DNA from: a marine group bacterium Sva0996 bin134
Lineage (GTDB): Bacteria > Actinomycetota > Acidimicrobiia > Acidimicrobiales > Bin134
Length of the DNA: 64,000 nt
Reading direction: 5' to 3'
Assembly (NCBI GenBank): GCA_002239105.1
Contig: MPNQ01000009.1
Coordinates: forward strand, 1 to 64,000
Shown: positions 33,890 through 42,259 of the stretch, piece by piece
Layout: every line of letters begins with the position of its first letter
Position numbering within the stretch: position 1 is the first letter of the stretch
Made by a program: the position numbers and the translations under genes
The notes under the pieces: generated by a model
Told to the model about the DNA's origin: nothing
What the model saw: only the letters and a program-made list of their open reading frames with translations
Databases searched by the model: none

Positions 33890-34209
33890 CGGCGCTCGGT
33901 TTCGTGGTGCTGGCGGTGGCCGGGGCGCTGGTTCGGGCTGAGGCTGCTCAGAGGTTCAATGCCCCAACCTGGCCCTGGGGGACTCTGGGCGTGAACGTTG
34001 TCGGCAGCTTCGCTTTGGGCCTGCTGGCTGGCAGTGGTAATCCGGTGATGACCGCGGTGGGCGTGGGCGCCCTGGGATCGCTGACCACGCTGAGCACCTT
34101 CGCCGTGGAGCTGACCACCTTGGGCCGAAAGCGGGCCGCCGCCTACCTCGCCGTCAGCCTCGCCCTCGGCCTCGCCGCCGCCGCTGGCGGCCTGGCAATC
34201 TCGGGCTAG
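33886..34209 (+). CDS. crcB: Fluoride channel FluC/CrcB, second subunit
   Basis: Paralogue of the preceding gene, 107 residues, starting inside its stop (ATGA). Four helices; WGTLGVNVVGSFALGLL and GALGSLTTLSTFAVE match the conserved Asn and Phe regions. The N-terminal helix is shorter (VLAVAGALVRAEAAQRFN). Convergent with serS, ten bases between stops. Confidence 0.93.
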   Translation: MTALGFVVLAVAGALVRAEAAQRFNAPTWPWGTLGVNVVGSFALGLLAGSGNPVMTAVGVGALGSLTTLSTFAVELTTLGRKRAAAYLAVSLALGLAAAAGGLAISG

Positions 34210-34219
34210 CAGCCTTGAA

Positions 34220-35494
34220 TCAGAGCGTGTCGCGGCCTAGATAGGGGCGTAGCACCTCGGGGACGACCACGGAGCCGTCGGGTTGGCGGTAGGTCTCCAC
34301 TATGGCGGCCCATACTCGGGGGACGGCGAGGGCAGAGCCGTTGAGGGTGTGGAGGATGCGGGTGCCCTTCCCATCGGTGGGCCGGTAGCGGAGGTTGGCC
34401 CGGCGGGCCTGGTAGTCGGTGTACCAGGAGCACGACGACACCTCCAGCCATTGGTCGGCGCCGGGGGCGTAAACCTCCACGTCCCACGACCGGTGGTGGG
34501 ACTGGCCCAGGTCTCCGGTGCTGATGTCCACTATGCGGTAGGCCAAGCCCAACTCGGCGATGGCGGCGGAGGCCCGCTCCAGGATCTCTTCGTGGATTGC
34601 CGGGGCCTGCTCGGGGGTGGCGTAGGCCAAGATCTCCACCTTGTCGAACTCGTGCACCCGCAACAGTCCCCGGGTGTCGCGGCCCGCGGCACCAGCCTCT
34701 CGGCGATAGCAGGAGGTGTGGGCCATCATCCGCATGGGCAGATCGGCCTCATCGAGAATCTCGCCGGAGGCCAACGAGGTGAGCGGCACCTCAGCGGTGG
34801 GGATGGCCCACAGGTCGTCTCGCTCCAAGAAATAGGCGTCGTCGGCGAACTTGGGTAGCTGCCCGGTGCTCACCATCACCTGGCTGTGGACCAGGGTGGG
34901 CGGGCGGATTTCTTCGTAAAGGTCGGCGTTGCGGTTCAGCCCGAATTGGACCATGGCCCGGGCCAGCGACGCCCCGGCGCCCCTGAGCATGGCGAACATC
35001 GAACCCGACAGCTTGGCCGCCCGCTCCATGTCCAGCCAGCCGGCCTCCACCGCAAACTCCCAGTGGGGCACCCGCTGGTGCTCCCCGTAGGAATCGGGAT
35101 CGAAGTTCTCCACCCGCAGCACCGGATTGTCGGTCTCATCGGCCCCGTCGGGCGCGTCGGGCGAGGGCAGGTTGGGGATGTGCAACAGCAGTTCGTGGAT
35201 CTCGGCAGCCACCGCGTCGGCCTCGGCGGCCATAGCCTTTGCCCGTTCCCCCCGCTCGCGGCTCTGGGCCGCGGCGCCTTCGGCCTCTTGGTCGCGCCCG
35301 TCGCGCTTCAGCTTCCCGACCTGCTGGGAGATCTCCTTGACCTCATGGCGCAAGGCATCCCGCTCGGTGGTGAGGTTGCGGTGGCGCTCATCCAGCCCGG
35401 CAACCTGCTCCAGTTCGGACAGGTCGATCCCTCGGCGAGCCAACGCAGCCCGCACCGCGTCGTAGTCGGCGCGCACCAGGCGCAGATCGATCAT
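34220..35494 (-). CDS. serS: Seryl-tRNA synthetase
   Basis: Class II synthetase charging tRNA-Ser. The N-terminal helical arm (about residues 30-100) is a coiled coil. Motif 2 reads HTSCYRREAGAAGRDTRGLL and motif 3 ends GSALAVPRVWAAIVETYRQP. 424 residues, complete. The ATG at 35492-35494 overlaps the ctaG stop, so an essential translation gene is the distal member of the oxidase operon; the longer ORF upstream is an artefact of this overlap. Confidence 0.96.
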   Translation of the reverse strand: MIDLRLVRADYDAVRAALARRGIDLSELEQVAGLDERHRNLTTERDALRHEVKEISQQVGKLKRDGRDQEAEGAAAQSRERGERAKAMAAEADAVAAEIHELLLHIPNLPSPDAPDGADETDNPVLRVENFDPDSYGEHQRVPHWEFAVEAGWLDMERAAKLSGSMFAMLRGAGASLARAMVQFGLNRNADLYEEIRPPTLVHSQVMVSTGQLPKFADDAYFLERDDLWAIPTAEVPLTSLASGEILDEADLPMRMMAHTSCYRREAGAAGRDTRGLLRVHEFDKVEILAYATPEQAPAIHEEILERASAAIAELGLAYRIVDISTGDLGQSHHRSWDVEVYAPGADQWLEVSSCSWYTDYQARRANLRYRPTDGKGTRILHTLNGSALAVPRVWAAIVETYRQPDGSVVVPEVLRPYLGRDTL

Positions 35495-36402
35495 CGAGAA
35501 CCGTTGGTGGAGTTGGAGCCGTTGGAACCCGAGGTGGTCGGCACCCGGGTATCGGTGGCGATGGGGCCCGATGGGACCGTGGTTACCACCCGCATCTGGG
35601 TGTTGGCCCGCTGCTGGACACCAGCCCAGCGGAAGAACAGCACCCCGATCCACATCCACAGATACATGCCGCCCACCAGCTTCATGATGAGCCCGGCCGC
35701 TTGCTGGTCAGCCCGAACACCTATGCCCCATAGGCGGACGTCGTGGTCGTAGACGCTGTAGACCGCGCCTTGGGCGAAGGTCAAGAAAGCACCGGGCACG
35801 GTGGGCACCACCGACATCAAGAACAGGTAGATCATCTTGCCGGGCGCGCCCATTCGCAGCTCGGGGATCGGGCCGCACACCGGCAGCCACATCACCATGG
35901 CGGAGCCGAACAGCAGCAGGTGCACTAAGTAGTGCAGGGCGCCGCTTTCCACCGAATTGTTGACCACCCAGGGGATGTGGCTGACCGCCACCATGAAGTT
36001 GAACAGAACCCCGGCGACTACCGGCCGGGCTAGGCGCCGAACCCAGACGCCGACGCTGCCGTCTCCGCTGAGGAATAGCCGGGCCAGCCACTCGGGAATG
36101 GCCGCCCACAGCAGCGGGGGCACCACAAAGGTGATGAGCAGGTGCTGGATCATGTGCACCGAGTACAGGTACTCCTCGGAGATGTCGTGCATCGGCCAGT
36201 CGCTGGCCACCCACAGCAGCACCATGGCCCCGACGAAGGCCAGCTTGTGGTAGCGGGCAAACGGGGCTTCACCGATCGGAGTGGCTTTGGGGGCGATGAC
36301 CCGGGCCGCGTACCAGGCCATGGCTATCGCGGCCAGGAGAATGATCCACACCTCGGCGTGGGGCTGGTACCGCCAAATGTCGGTGTCGGCGGCGAAGGCC
36401 AT
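35491..36402 (-). CDS. ctaG: Cytochrome c oxidase assembly protein (CtaG, caa3 type)
   Basis: Multi-helix membrane protein of the CtaG/caa3 assembly family, implicated in copper insertion into oxidase subunit I. About seven helices, with DWPMHDISEEYLYSVHMIQH holding clustered Met and His, SHIPWVVNNSV, and a C-terminal polar Ser/Thr/Asn tail (about 268-303). 303 residues. Lies seven bases after cox4 and overlaps serS. Confidence 0.9.
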   Translation of the reverse strand: MAFAADTDIWRYQPHAEVWIILLAAIAMAWYAARVIAPKATPIGEAPFARYHKLAFVGAMVLLWVASDWPMHDISEEYLYSVHMIQHLLITFVVPPLLWAAIPEWLARLFLSGDGSVGVWVRRLARPVVAGVLFNFMVAVSHIPWVVNNSVESGALHYLVHLLLFGSAMVMWLPVCGPIPELRMGAPGKMIYLFLMSVVPTVPGAFLTFAQGAVYSVYDHDVRLWGIGVRADQQAAGLIMKLVGGMYLWMWIGVLFFRWAGVQQRANTQMRVVTTVPSGPIATDTRVPTTSGSNGSNSTNGSR

Positions 36403-36409
36403 CGGCCGT

Positions 36410-36742
36410 CTACCAGAACCGAAATGCAGTCAACATGACCATGTACACCGCCATGGCCAGAATCAGCCCGAACACGAATAGGCGCCAGAAGACGGGAGCA
36501 TCGAACTTCAGGTGCATGAAGAAGGCCACCACCAAGAAGAACTTAACCACCATCATCAGCACCAGCATGATGATGATGGCGGTGTCTCCCCACCCGTGCA
36601 GCGACTCGAAATAGGTGAACACCTCGAACGCGGTGAGCAGCCCGAGGGCGATGGCCACCTTGACATAAAGCCAGTTTGAGGGGTGGGCGTGCTCGTCGGG
36701 AGCGTGGGCCGTGTCGGGAGAGTCGGGAGTGACGGTGGCCAT
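36410..36742 (-). CDS. Cytochrome c oxidase subunit IV (prokaryotic type)
   Basis: 110-residue membrane protein with three helices (about 27-45, 54-75 and 87-107), typical of COX4_pro. KFFLVVAFFMHLKFDAPVFW is the recognisable core. The His/Pro-rich N-terminus is cytoplasmic. It follows ctaE by eight bases, completing the ctaC-D-E-cox4 set. Larger overlapping ORFs on this strand are shadows. Confidence 0.9.
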   Translation of the reverse strand: MATVTPDSPDTAHAPDEHAHPSNWLYVKVAIALGLLTAFEVFTYFESLHGWGDTAIIIMLVLMMVVKFFLVVAFFMHLKFDAPVFWRLFVFGLILAMAVYMVMLTAFRFW

Positions 36743-36750
36743 TTTGTTTC

Positions 36751-37368
36751 CTACTGCGGGAAGAGGTACACGATCGTGAAGATCACGATCCAGACTACGT
36801 CGACGAAGTGCCAGTACAGACCGATTATCTCCACGGTTTCGGACCGTTCGGGCCCGAGGTTGCCCCGCATCGACATCACGTACAACGACATCAACATGAT
36901 GATGCCGATGGTGACGTGGGCGCCGTGGAAACCGGTTAGGGCGTAGAAGGCGGAGCCGAACAGGTTGGTGGTGAAGCCGAGGCCCTCGCTGTAGAACGCG
37001 GTGAACTCGTACACCTGACCGGCCACGAAGGTGGCCCCCAGCGCGGCGGTGGTGGCCAGCCAGATGCGGTTGCCCCGGAGGTCGCCCCGGGCGATGGACG
37101 ACACCGCGAACACCATGGTCAGCGAGCTCATCAGCAGAACGAACGAGCTGACCGACGTGAACGGGATGTCGAACACGTCGTTGGGGCCGATGTCGTTGGG
37201 GCCGATGCGGCCCTTGTTGAACATGTAGGTGGAGATAAGCCCGCCGAACAGCAAGCACTCCGAGCCCAGGAACACCCACATAGCCAGCTTCTCGTTGGAG
37301 ATGCCGGTGCTGGTGTGGTGTTCGCCGTCGTGGGCAGCAGCCTCAGTGGCCGTGGTTTCGGCAGTCAT
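36751..37368 (-). CDS. ctaE: Cytochrome c oxidase subunit III
   Basis: Structural subunit III of the oxidase, 205 residues with five helices. KLAMWVFLGSECLLFGGLIS, YALTGFHGAHVTIGIIML and GLYWHFVDVVWIVIFTIVYL are classical. The start at 37366-37368 is chosen because it follows the ctaD stop closely; the long in-frame extension upstream overlaps ctaD. The N-terminus is acidic and His-containing. Confidence 0.94.
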   Translation of the reverse strand: MTAETTATEAAAHDGEHHTSTGISNEKLAMWVFLGSECLLFGGLISTYMFNKGRIGPNDIGPNDVFDIPFTSVSSFVLLMSSLTMVFAVSSIARGDLRGNRIWLATTAALGATFVAGQVYEFTAFYSEGLGFTTNLFGSAFYALTGFHGAHVTIGIIMLMSLYVMSMRGNLGPERSETVEIIGLYWHFVDVVWIVIFTIVYLFPQ

Positions 37369-37372
37369 GGTG

Positions 37373-39454
37373 TCAGCCAACGGTCGCCCCCTCCTCGGTA
37401 TCAGCCGGCGCGGCGGCCGATGCGGACTCACCGTTGCCGTCCGGTCCGCCGTTGCCGGCGGGGTCGCCGTGGCCATCGCCGTCATCGTGGTGATCGTCGT
37501 GGTGGCCAGCGGCGTCGGGATCGTCGGCTGGCTCCAGGATCCATCCGTAGATGGCCCCCACCAGAAGTACAAGCCCGGCGGCGGCCAGCCACAGGTTGTA
37601 TATGAGGCCGTAGCCCACCAGCAGGATGCCCCCGCCCAACACGATGGGCCAGTACGACGGTGACGGCAAGTGCACTTTGGTGTTGCTGCCGTCGTGGGCG
37701 ACTTCTTCGGCCGTGGCGGTTTTCACCACCCGGTGGTTCTCGTCGACTCCGTACTTGCGGTGCCAGAATTCGTCGAGGCGCTCCACCTCGATCTCCGAGT
37801 CGAAGTTGTGCTCGGGCACCGGTGATGCGGTCATCCACTCCAGACCGCGGGCGTCCCACGGATCGGGACCCACGTCGGGGCGGCCGGCCCGCTGCCACTT
37901 CCGGGTACTGGTGTACACGTTCCACAAGAACATGGCCACGCCGACGGCGATCACGAACGACCCGATGGTGGCCACCATGTTCCACAGTGCGAAACCCTCG
38001 TCGGCCCGGTAGGTGGCTATGCGCCTAGACATGCCCTGCAAGCCGAGTATGTGCATGGGGCCGAAGGTGAAGTTGAAGCCGATGAGCATCACCCAGAAGC
38101 TGGCCTTGCCCCACCCCTCGCTGAGCTTGTACCCGAACGCCTTGGGCCACCAGAAGTAGAAGCCGCCGAACAGGCCGAGAAGCGCCCCGCCAAAGATCAC
38201 ATAGTGAAAGTGGGCCACGATGTAGTAGGTGTCGGTCTGCTGAGTGTCGGACGGCGCGATGGCGTGAGTCACCCCCGACAACCCGCCGATGGTGAACATC
38301 GACACCACGCCCACGGCATAGAGCATGGGGGTGGTAAATCTCAATCGACCGCGGTACATGGTGGCCAGCCAGTTGAGGATCTTCACACCCGTGGGCACGG
38401 CGATGAACATGGTGGACACCGAGAACGCGGCCACCGCCAGCGGCCCAATGCCGGAGGTGAACATGTGGTGAGCCCACACTCCCCAGCCCATGAACCCGAT
38501 GGCGATGCCGGAGGCGACCATGAAGTGGTAGCCGAACAGGGGCTTGCGGGAGAAGGTGGGGATGATCTCCGACACGATCCCGAAGGCGGGCAGGATCAGG
38601 ATGTACACCTCGGGGTGGCCGAATATCCAGAACAAGTGCTGCCACAGCAGCGGATCAGCCCCGGCGGCCACGTTGAAGAAGTTGGCGTCCCACAACCGGT
38701 CGAACATCAACAGGAACAGGGCCACGGTGATCACCGGAATGGCGAACAGCAGCAGGAACTGGGTGATGAGCAGCATCCAGGTGAGCACGGGCATCCTGAA
38801 GAAGCTCATGCCTTTGGTACGCATGTTCAATACGGTGACGATCAGGTTGATGGAGCTGACCAACGACGCGACACCGGTTATCTGCAAGCCGACCGCGTAG
38901 AAGTCGATCCCCTTAGACGGTGAGAAGGGGAGACCGCTGTTGGGGGCATAGTTGAACCAGCCGCCGTCGGGGGCGTTCTGGAACCAGCCGCCGATGAAAA
39001 TCGACGACACGAGCAGCAGGCCGCCAGCCAAGAAGCACCAGAAGCTGAAGGCGTTGAGGCGGGGGAAGGCCACGTCCCGGGCCCCGATTTGCAGGGGGAG
39101 CAAGTAGTTGGCGAAGGCCGCGGCCATGGGCATGATCACTAGGAACACCATGGTCACGCCGTGCATGGTGAACACGCCGTTGTAAGTGCCGGCGCCGATC
39201 ACCGAGCCGTTGGGCGTGGCCAACTGGAGGCGGATGAACAGGGCTTCGGCCCCGCCCACCAGGAAGAAGAACATCGCCGCCGCGCCGTACATGATGCCGA
39301 TGCGCTTGTGGTCGACGGTGAACAGCCAACTCGTCCAGCCCTCGCTGCCTTGGGGACGGGTAAACGCGCCGAGGGGGCGGTGGGCAATGGTCGGCCCTGC
39401 CGGCAGCGCCAGCGTCTCCTCAGGAGCGGTGATCGTCCGTTCGGTGATAGTCAT
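37373..39454 (-). CDS. ctaD: Cytochrome c oxidase subunit I with fused C-terminal CtaF-like tail
   Basis: Catalytic heme a/heme a3-CuB subunit, A1 type. Ligands seen: His98 (FTMHG), His280 with Glu282 and Tyr284 in GHPEVY, His329-His330, His415 and His417 (VAHFHYV). The oxidase core ends near residue 560. Residues 598-645 then add two more helices (SYWPIVLGGGILLVGYG onwards) resembling the actinobacterial small subunit CtaF, followed by a His/Asp-rich stretch (about 648-665) and a Gly/Ala tail. 693 residues in total, longer than standard subunit I. Confidence 0.97.
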   Translation of the reverse strand: MTITERTITAPEETLALPAGPTIAHRPLGAFTRPQGSEGWTSWLFTVDHKRIGIMYGAAAMFFFLVGGAEALFIRLQLATPNGSVIGAGTYNGVFTMHGVTMVFLVIMPMAAAFANYLLPLQIGARDVAFPRLNAFSFWCFLAGGLLLVSSIFIGGWFQNAPDGGWFNYAPNSGLPFSPSKGIDFYAVGLQITGVASLVSSINLIVTVLNMRTKGMSFFRMPVLTWMLLITQFLLLFAIPVITVALFLLMFDRLWDANFFNVAAGADPLLWQHLFWIFGHPEVYILILPAFGIVSEIIPTFSRKPLFGYHFMVASGIAIGFMGWGVWAHHMFTSGIGPLAVAAFSVSTMFIAVPTGVKILNWLATMYRGRLRFTTPMLYAVGVVSMFTIGGLSGVTHAIAPSDTQQTDTYYIVAHFHYVIFGGALLGLFGGFYFWWPKAFGYKLSEGWGKASFWVMLIGFNFTFGPMHILGLQGMSRRIATYRADEGFALWNMVATIGSFVIAVGVAMFLWNVYTSTRKWQRAGRPDVGPDPWDARGLEWMTASPVPEHNFDSEIEVERLDEFWHRKYGVDENHRVVKTATAEEVAHDGSNTKVHLPSPSYWPIVLGGGILLVGYGLIYNLWLAAAGLVLLVGAIYGWILEPADDPDAAGHHDDHHDDGDGHGDPAGNGGPDGNGESASAAAPADTEEGATVG

Positions 39455-39468
39455 CGGCTCATTCGAAA

Positions 39469-40737
39469 TCAGTCGAGGGTGGATAGGAAGGCAACGACAT
39501 TGTCGATGTCGTTGGGGCTCAAACCGGTACGGGCGGGCATGCCCCGAAGGCCGTCGGCGTCAGCCGGCTTGCGCTCGGGGGCGTTGGAGATCCAGGCCTC
39601 GAGGTCGCCCCGGTTGAGTACCCCCGAGGTGGGCAGGTCCAGATACGGGATGTGGTCGCCGGCGCCAAGATAGAGGTCGAATATCGATCCGGCGAACGTA
39701 CCCCGGGTCATCAGGTGGGTCAGGTTGGGGGCGGCACCGGCCACCAGGGTGTCGGTCTCCAGGTAGGCACCGGCGCTTTCTCCATTGAACTCGCCGTAGA
39801 TGTCCCAGCCGTCGGTCGGTGCATCAGGGTCACCGCCCCGATTGGCTGGCGAAGTAACCCCATTGATCACGTGGCAGCTGGCGCACTGCTGACTGAAGGT
39901 GTCCCAGCCTGCGGCGGCGGCCGTGCCCTCGGTGGGGAGGTCCGCCGACGTCAGCTGGTTGTCTCTCCACTGGGCGAATTCCGAGGGGGTCAGGGCTATG
40001 GCCACCATCTTCATGTAGCCGTGCGACAAGCCGCAGAACTCAGTGCATTGCCCCCGATAGCGACCGGGATTGTCGGCTTGGATCACCCAATCGTGGCTAC
40101 GGCCGGGCACCGCGTCTCTCTTGCCGTTCAGCTTGGGGATCCAGAAGGAGTGGATCACATCTCGGGATTTGATGTCCAAAGCCACATCCACCCCTGCGGG
40201 GATGACCAGTTCGTTGGCGGTCACAATGTCGGGCGGGGTCGTTGTGTCGCCGTCCAGGTGGTATTGGTACTCCCACCACCACTGCTGGCCGATCACGGTG
40301 ACCACCATGTCTTCTTCGGAAGCCTTTACGTCGTCGAGGGCGAAGAGGCCCACCAGGGTGAACACCGAGATGACCGCCAGCAGAATGGTCGGCACGATGG
40401 TCCAGGCAATCTCGAGGCGGTCGTTGCCGTGGATCTGGTCGGGGAACTCGTCGTCTTCGTAGTAGCCGTGCTCGCCGTCGCCAGTTTCGGAACCGCCCAC
40501 CCGGTAACGCCACCACAGCGCCAACACCGCCCCCTGGACCAGGAAGAACACCACGCCGGCCACGATGAAGATGGGGTTGATGAGCCGGGCGATATCGCGG
40601 CCTTGGCGGCCTACCGGCGACAGGGTGGAGAGCGGGTGGTCGTCGGTGACCACGATGCCCACCACGATCAGGGCGATGGTGCCCGCGATAATCAGCAGGC
40701 TCGACAGCCAGACAAGTGCTCTGAGACGACGGCTCAT
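39469..40737 (-). CDS. ctaC: Cytochrome c oxidase subunit II fused to cytochrome c (caa3 type)
   Basis: Electron entry subunit. After helices at about 9-30, 52-76 and 107-133 comes the cupredoxin domain with CuA ligands His196, Cys231, Glu233, Cys235, His239 and Met242. A C-terminal cytochrome c domain has CASCH at 285-289. This makes the enzyme caa3-like, able to take electrons directly from the bc complex cytochromes. Start at 40735-40737 by fit to the family; 422 residues. Fourteen bases separate it from ctaD. Confidence 0.96.
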   Translation of the reverse strand: MSRRLRALVWLSSLLIIAGTIALIVVGIVVTDDHPLSTLSPVGRQGRDIARLINPIFIVAGVVFFLVQGAVLALWWRYRVGGSETGDGEHGYYEDDEFPDQIHGNDRLEIAWTIVPTILLAVISVFTLVGLFALDDVKASEEDMVVTVIGQQWWWEYQYHLDGDTTTPPDIVTANELVIPAGVDVALDIKSRDVIHSFWIPKLNGKRDAVPGRSHDWVIQADNPGRYRGQCTEFCGLSHGYMKMVAIALTPSEFAQWRDNQLTSADLPTEGTAAAAGWDTFSQQCASCHVINGVTSPANRGGDPDAPTDGWDIYGEFNGESAGAYLETDTLVAGAAPNLTHLMTRGTFAGSIFDLYLGAGDHIPYLDLPTSGVLNRGDLEAWISNAPERKPADADGLRGMPARTGLSPNDIDNVVAFLSTLD

Positions 40738-40768
40738 CGGGCACCGCCCAGGGGTGACATTACGGCCA

Positions 40769-41605
40769 TCACTCGGCCTCTCCATGATCGCCGACGGGCT
40801 CTCCGTGCTCGGTCGCCGGCACCTCGTGGTGGAAGTCGCGTGAACCCATTGCCGCGGTAATAACCCCGGCCACCAATACGCCGACACATATCACGGCCAC
40901 CGTGCCAGCGATCACCGACCGGCTGATCTTGGGGACGACTGCGAACGTGATTGCGATGAAGAAGATCACGGCGGCCACCACACCGGCCACAATCACGGCG
41001 CTGAACTCGGAGACCGTCAACAGCACCCGGGAAAGGGCCAGCACCAGTACCGCCACTCCGAGCGCGGCGGTCACCGGATACTCAATCGGGCGCATGATGC
41101 GGTTGCGAAGGTTGCGGTTGACCACCGGGTCGGCGGTGGCCCGGTCGGCCCACGAGGTGAGCATCCACTCGAAAATCGCTGCTCCTAAGATCACCAGCCC
41201 GATCACGAAAATGGTGGCGTGGGTTACCAGCCCCACAATCATCGCCCCCACCCCGAAGGCGGCCACTGCCGGCCAGTAGTTAGCCTCCAGGTCGGCCTGG
41301 GTCTCGGGAGTCTGGCCGTCGTCCATCAACTCGCCCACCGACTCGGCGTCGGCGTCCCGGAAGGCCACCAGGAACACGGCCACCAGCGCCGACAGCACCG
41401 CGAAGCCCATGAGCACCGCATAGCCCACGTGGTCGCCGATGCCGCCCTTGTAGCCCAGGCTGAGCACGCCCACCCAGGTCTCCACGTTGAGCACCGCGAA
41501 GTACTCGGTTTCCCCCGCACTGCCGCTGGCCACGCCATAGACGGCAGCCGCGCCCACTGCGGCAACGAAGAAGCCGAAGAACAAGCGGAAGCCAGGGGTG
41601 AACAC
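40769..41605 (-). CDS. CtaF-like multi-helix membrane protein of the oxidase locus
   Basis: 278 residues with about seven helices. The first half resembles the actinobacterial oxidase subunit CtaF: FRLFFGFFVAAVGAAAVYGV near the N-terminus and YWPAVAAFGVGAMIVGLVTH then FEWMLTSWADR further on. Three more helices follow (about 180-260) and a His-rich tail (DFHHEVPATEHGEP). The GTG start has GGGAGGG seven bases upstream. Placed between the Cox3-like gene and ctaC. I infer that it is the small subunit of the paralogous complex; the family call is by eye. Confidence 0.7.
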   Translation of the reverse strand: MFTPGFRLFFGFFVAAVGAAAVYGVASGSAGETEYFAVLNVETWVGVLSLGYKGGIGDHVGYAVLMGFAVLSALVAVFLVAFRDADAESVGELMDDGQTPETQADLEANYWPAVAAFGVGAMIVGLVTHATIFVIGLVILGAAIFEWMLTSWADRATADPVVNRNLRNRIMRPIEYPVTAALGVAVLVLALSRVLLTVSEFSAVIVAGVVAAVIFFIAITFAVVPKISRSVIAGTVAVICVGVLVAGVITAAMGSRDFHHEVPATEHGEPVGDHGEAE

Positions 41606-41662
41606 TATTGCCCTCCCTGGCCTGGGTGATGGAATGTGAATCCGACGACGAACACCAGGGGC

Positions 41663-42259
41663 CTACTTCAGCACGAAGATTGCCGTCCAGATGACGACAT
41701 AGACGAATACAACGGCGTACCAGAAGATGGACGCAGCCACGAACCCGTCGGTCTGGCGGCTGCTGTACTGGCCGCCCAGCGCTCGAAAGGCCATGAGGAG
41801 CAAGAACACCAGGCCAATGGCGATCATGGCTAGGTGCGACGCCGAGATGGTGTAAATCAATACCGCGGCGATCGAGTCGTCGGCCACCAAGCCCATCTGG
41901 GTGTACTGGAACGAGGTGGTGATGACCACGGAGAATCCGAACAGCGTGGTCAAGGTGGTAGCCAAAATTGCGTGGCCGCGGTCGTCCCGGGCGATGGAGT
42001 ACACCGCCCACTGCATGGTGACCACCGACATGAGCAAGGTCCACGCCGCCACCGTGGGCTGGGCGAGTTGGATGTTGGTGCCAGACGGGATCCAGCTTCC
42101 GCCATCGGCCAAGGCATCAGACCGCTCCCGGAGGTACACGCCGAACAGGGCGGCGAAGTACATAAGCGCGGCCGCGGTGCCAAACACGGTGCCCACCAGC
42201 AAGGTGCGCTGACGGGCCTGTGGAGCGGCCAAGGGCGTGCCAACGGGGATATCGGCCAT
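41663..42259 (-). CDS. Heme-copper oxidase subunit III-like protein (paralogue)
   Basis: 198 residues with five helices (about 20-43, 68-90, 99-120, 132-157 and 173-195). FGTAAALMYFAALFGVYLRER and AWTLLMSVVTMQWAVYSIARDD parallel helices of CtaE, including the MSS/MSV...AVxSIARxD region. The start codon shares one base with the stop of the ligandless Cox1 paralogue (TAATG), so the two are translated as a pair. It probably packs against that protein as subunit III does against subunit I. Confidence 0.78.
   Translation of the reverse strand: MADIPVGTPLAAPQARQRTLLVGTVFGTAAALMYFAALFGVYLRERSDALADGGSWIPSGTNIQLAQPTVAAWTLLMSVVTMQWAVYSIARDDRGHAILATTLTTLFGFSVVITTSFQYTQMGLVADDSIAAVLIYTISASHLAMIAIGLVFLLLMAFRALGGQYSSRQTDGFVAASIFWYAVVFVYVVIWTAIFVLK

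Noticed and set aside
36743..37279. Long ORF extending the cox4 frame upstream
   Set aside because: It runs across ctaE in another frame; the Arg/His-rich sequence is a shadow.
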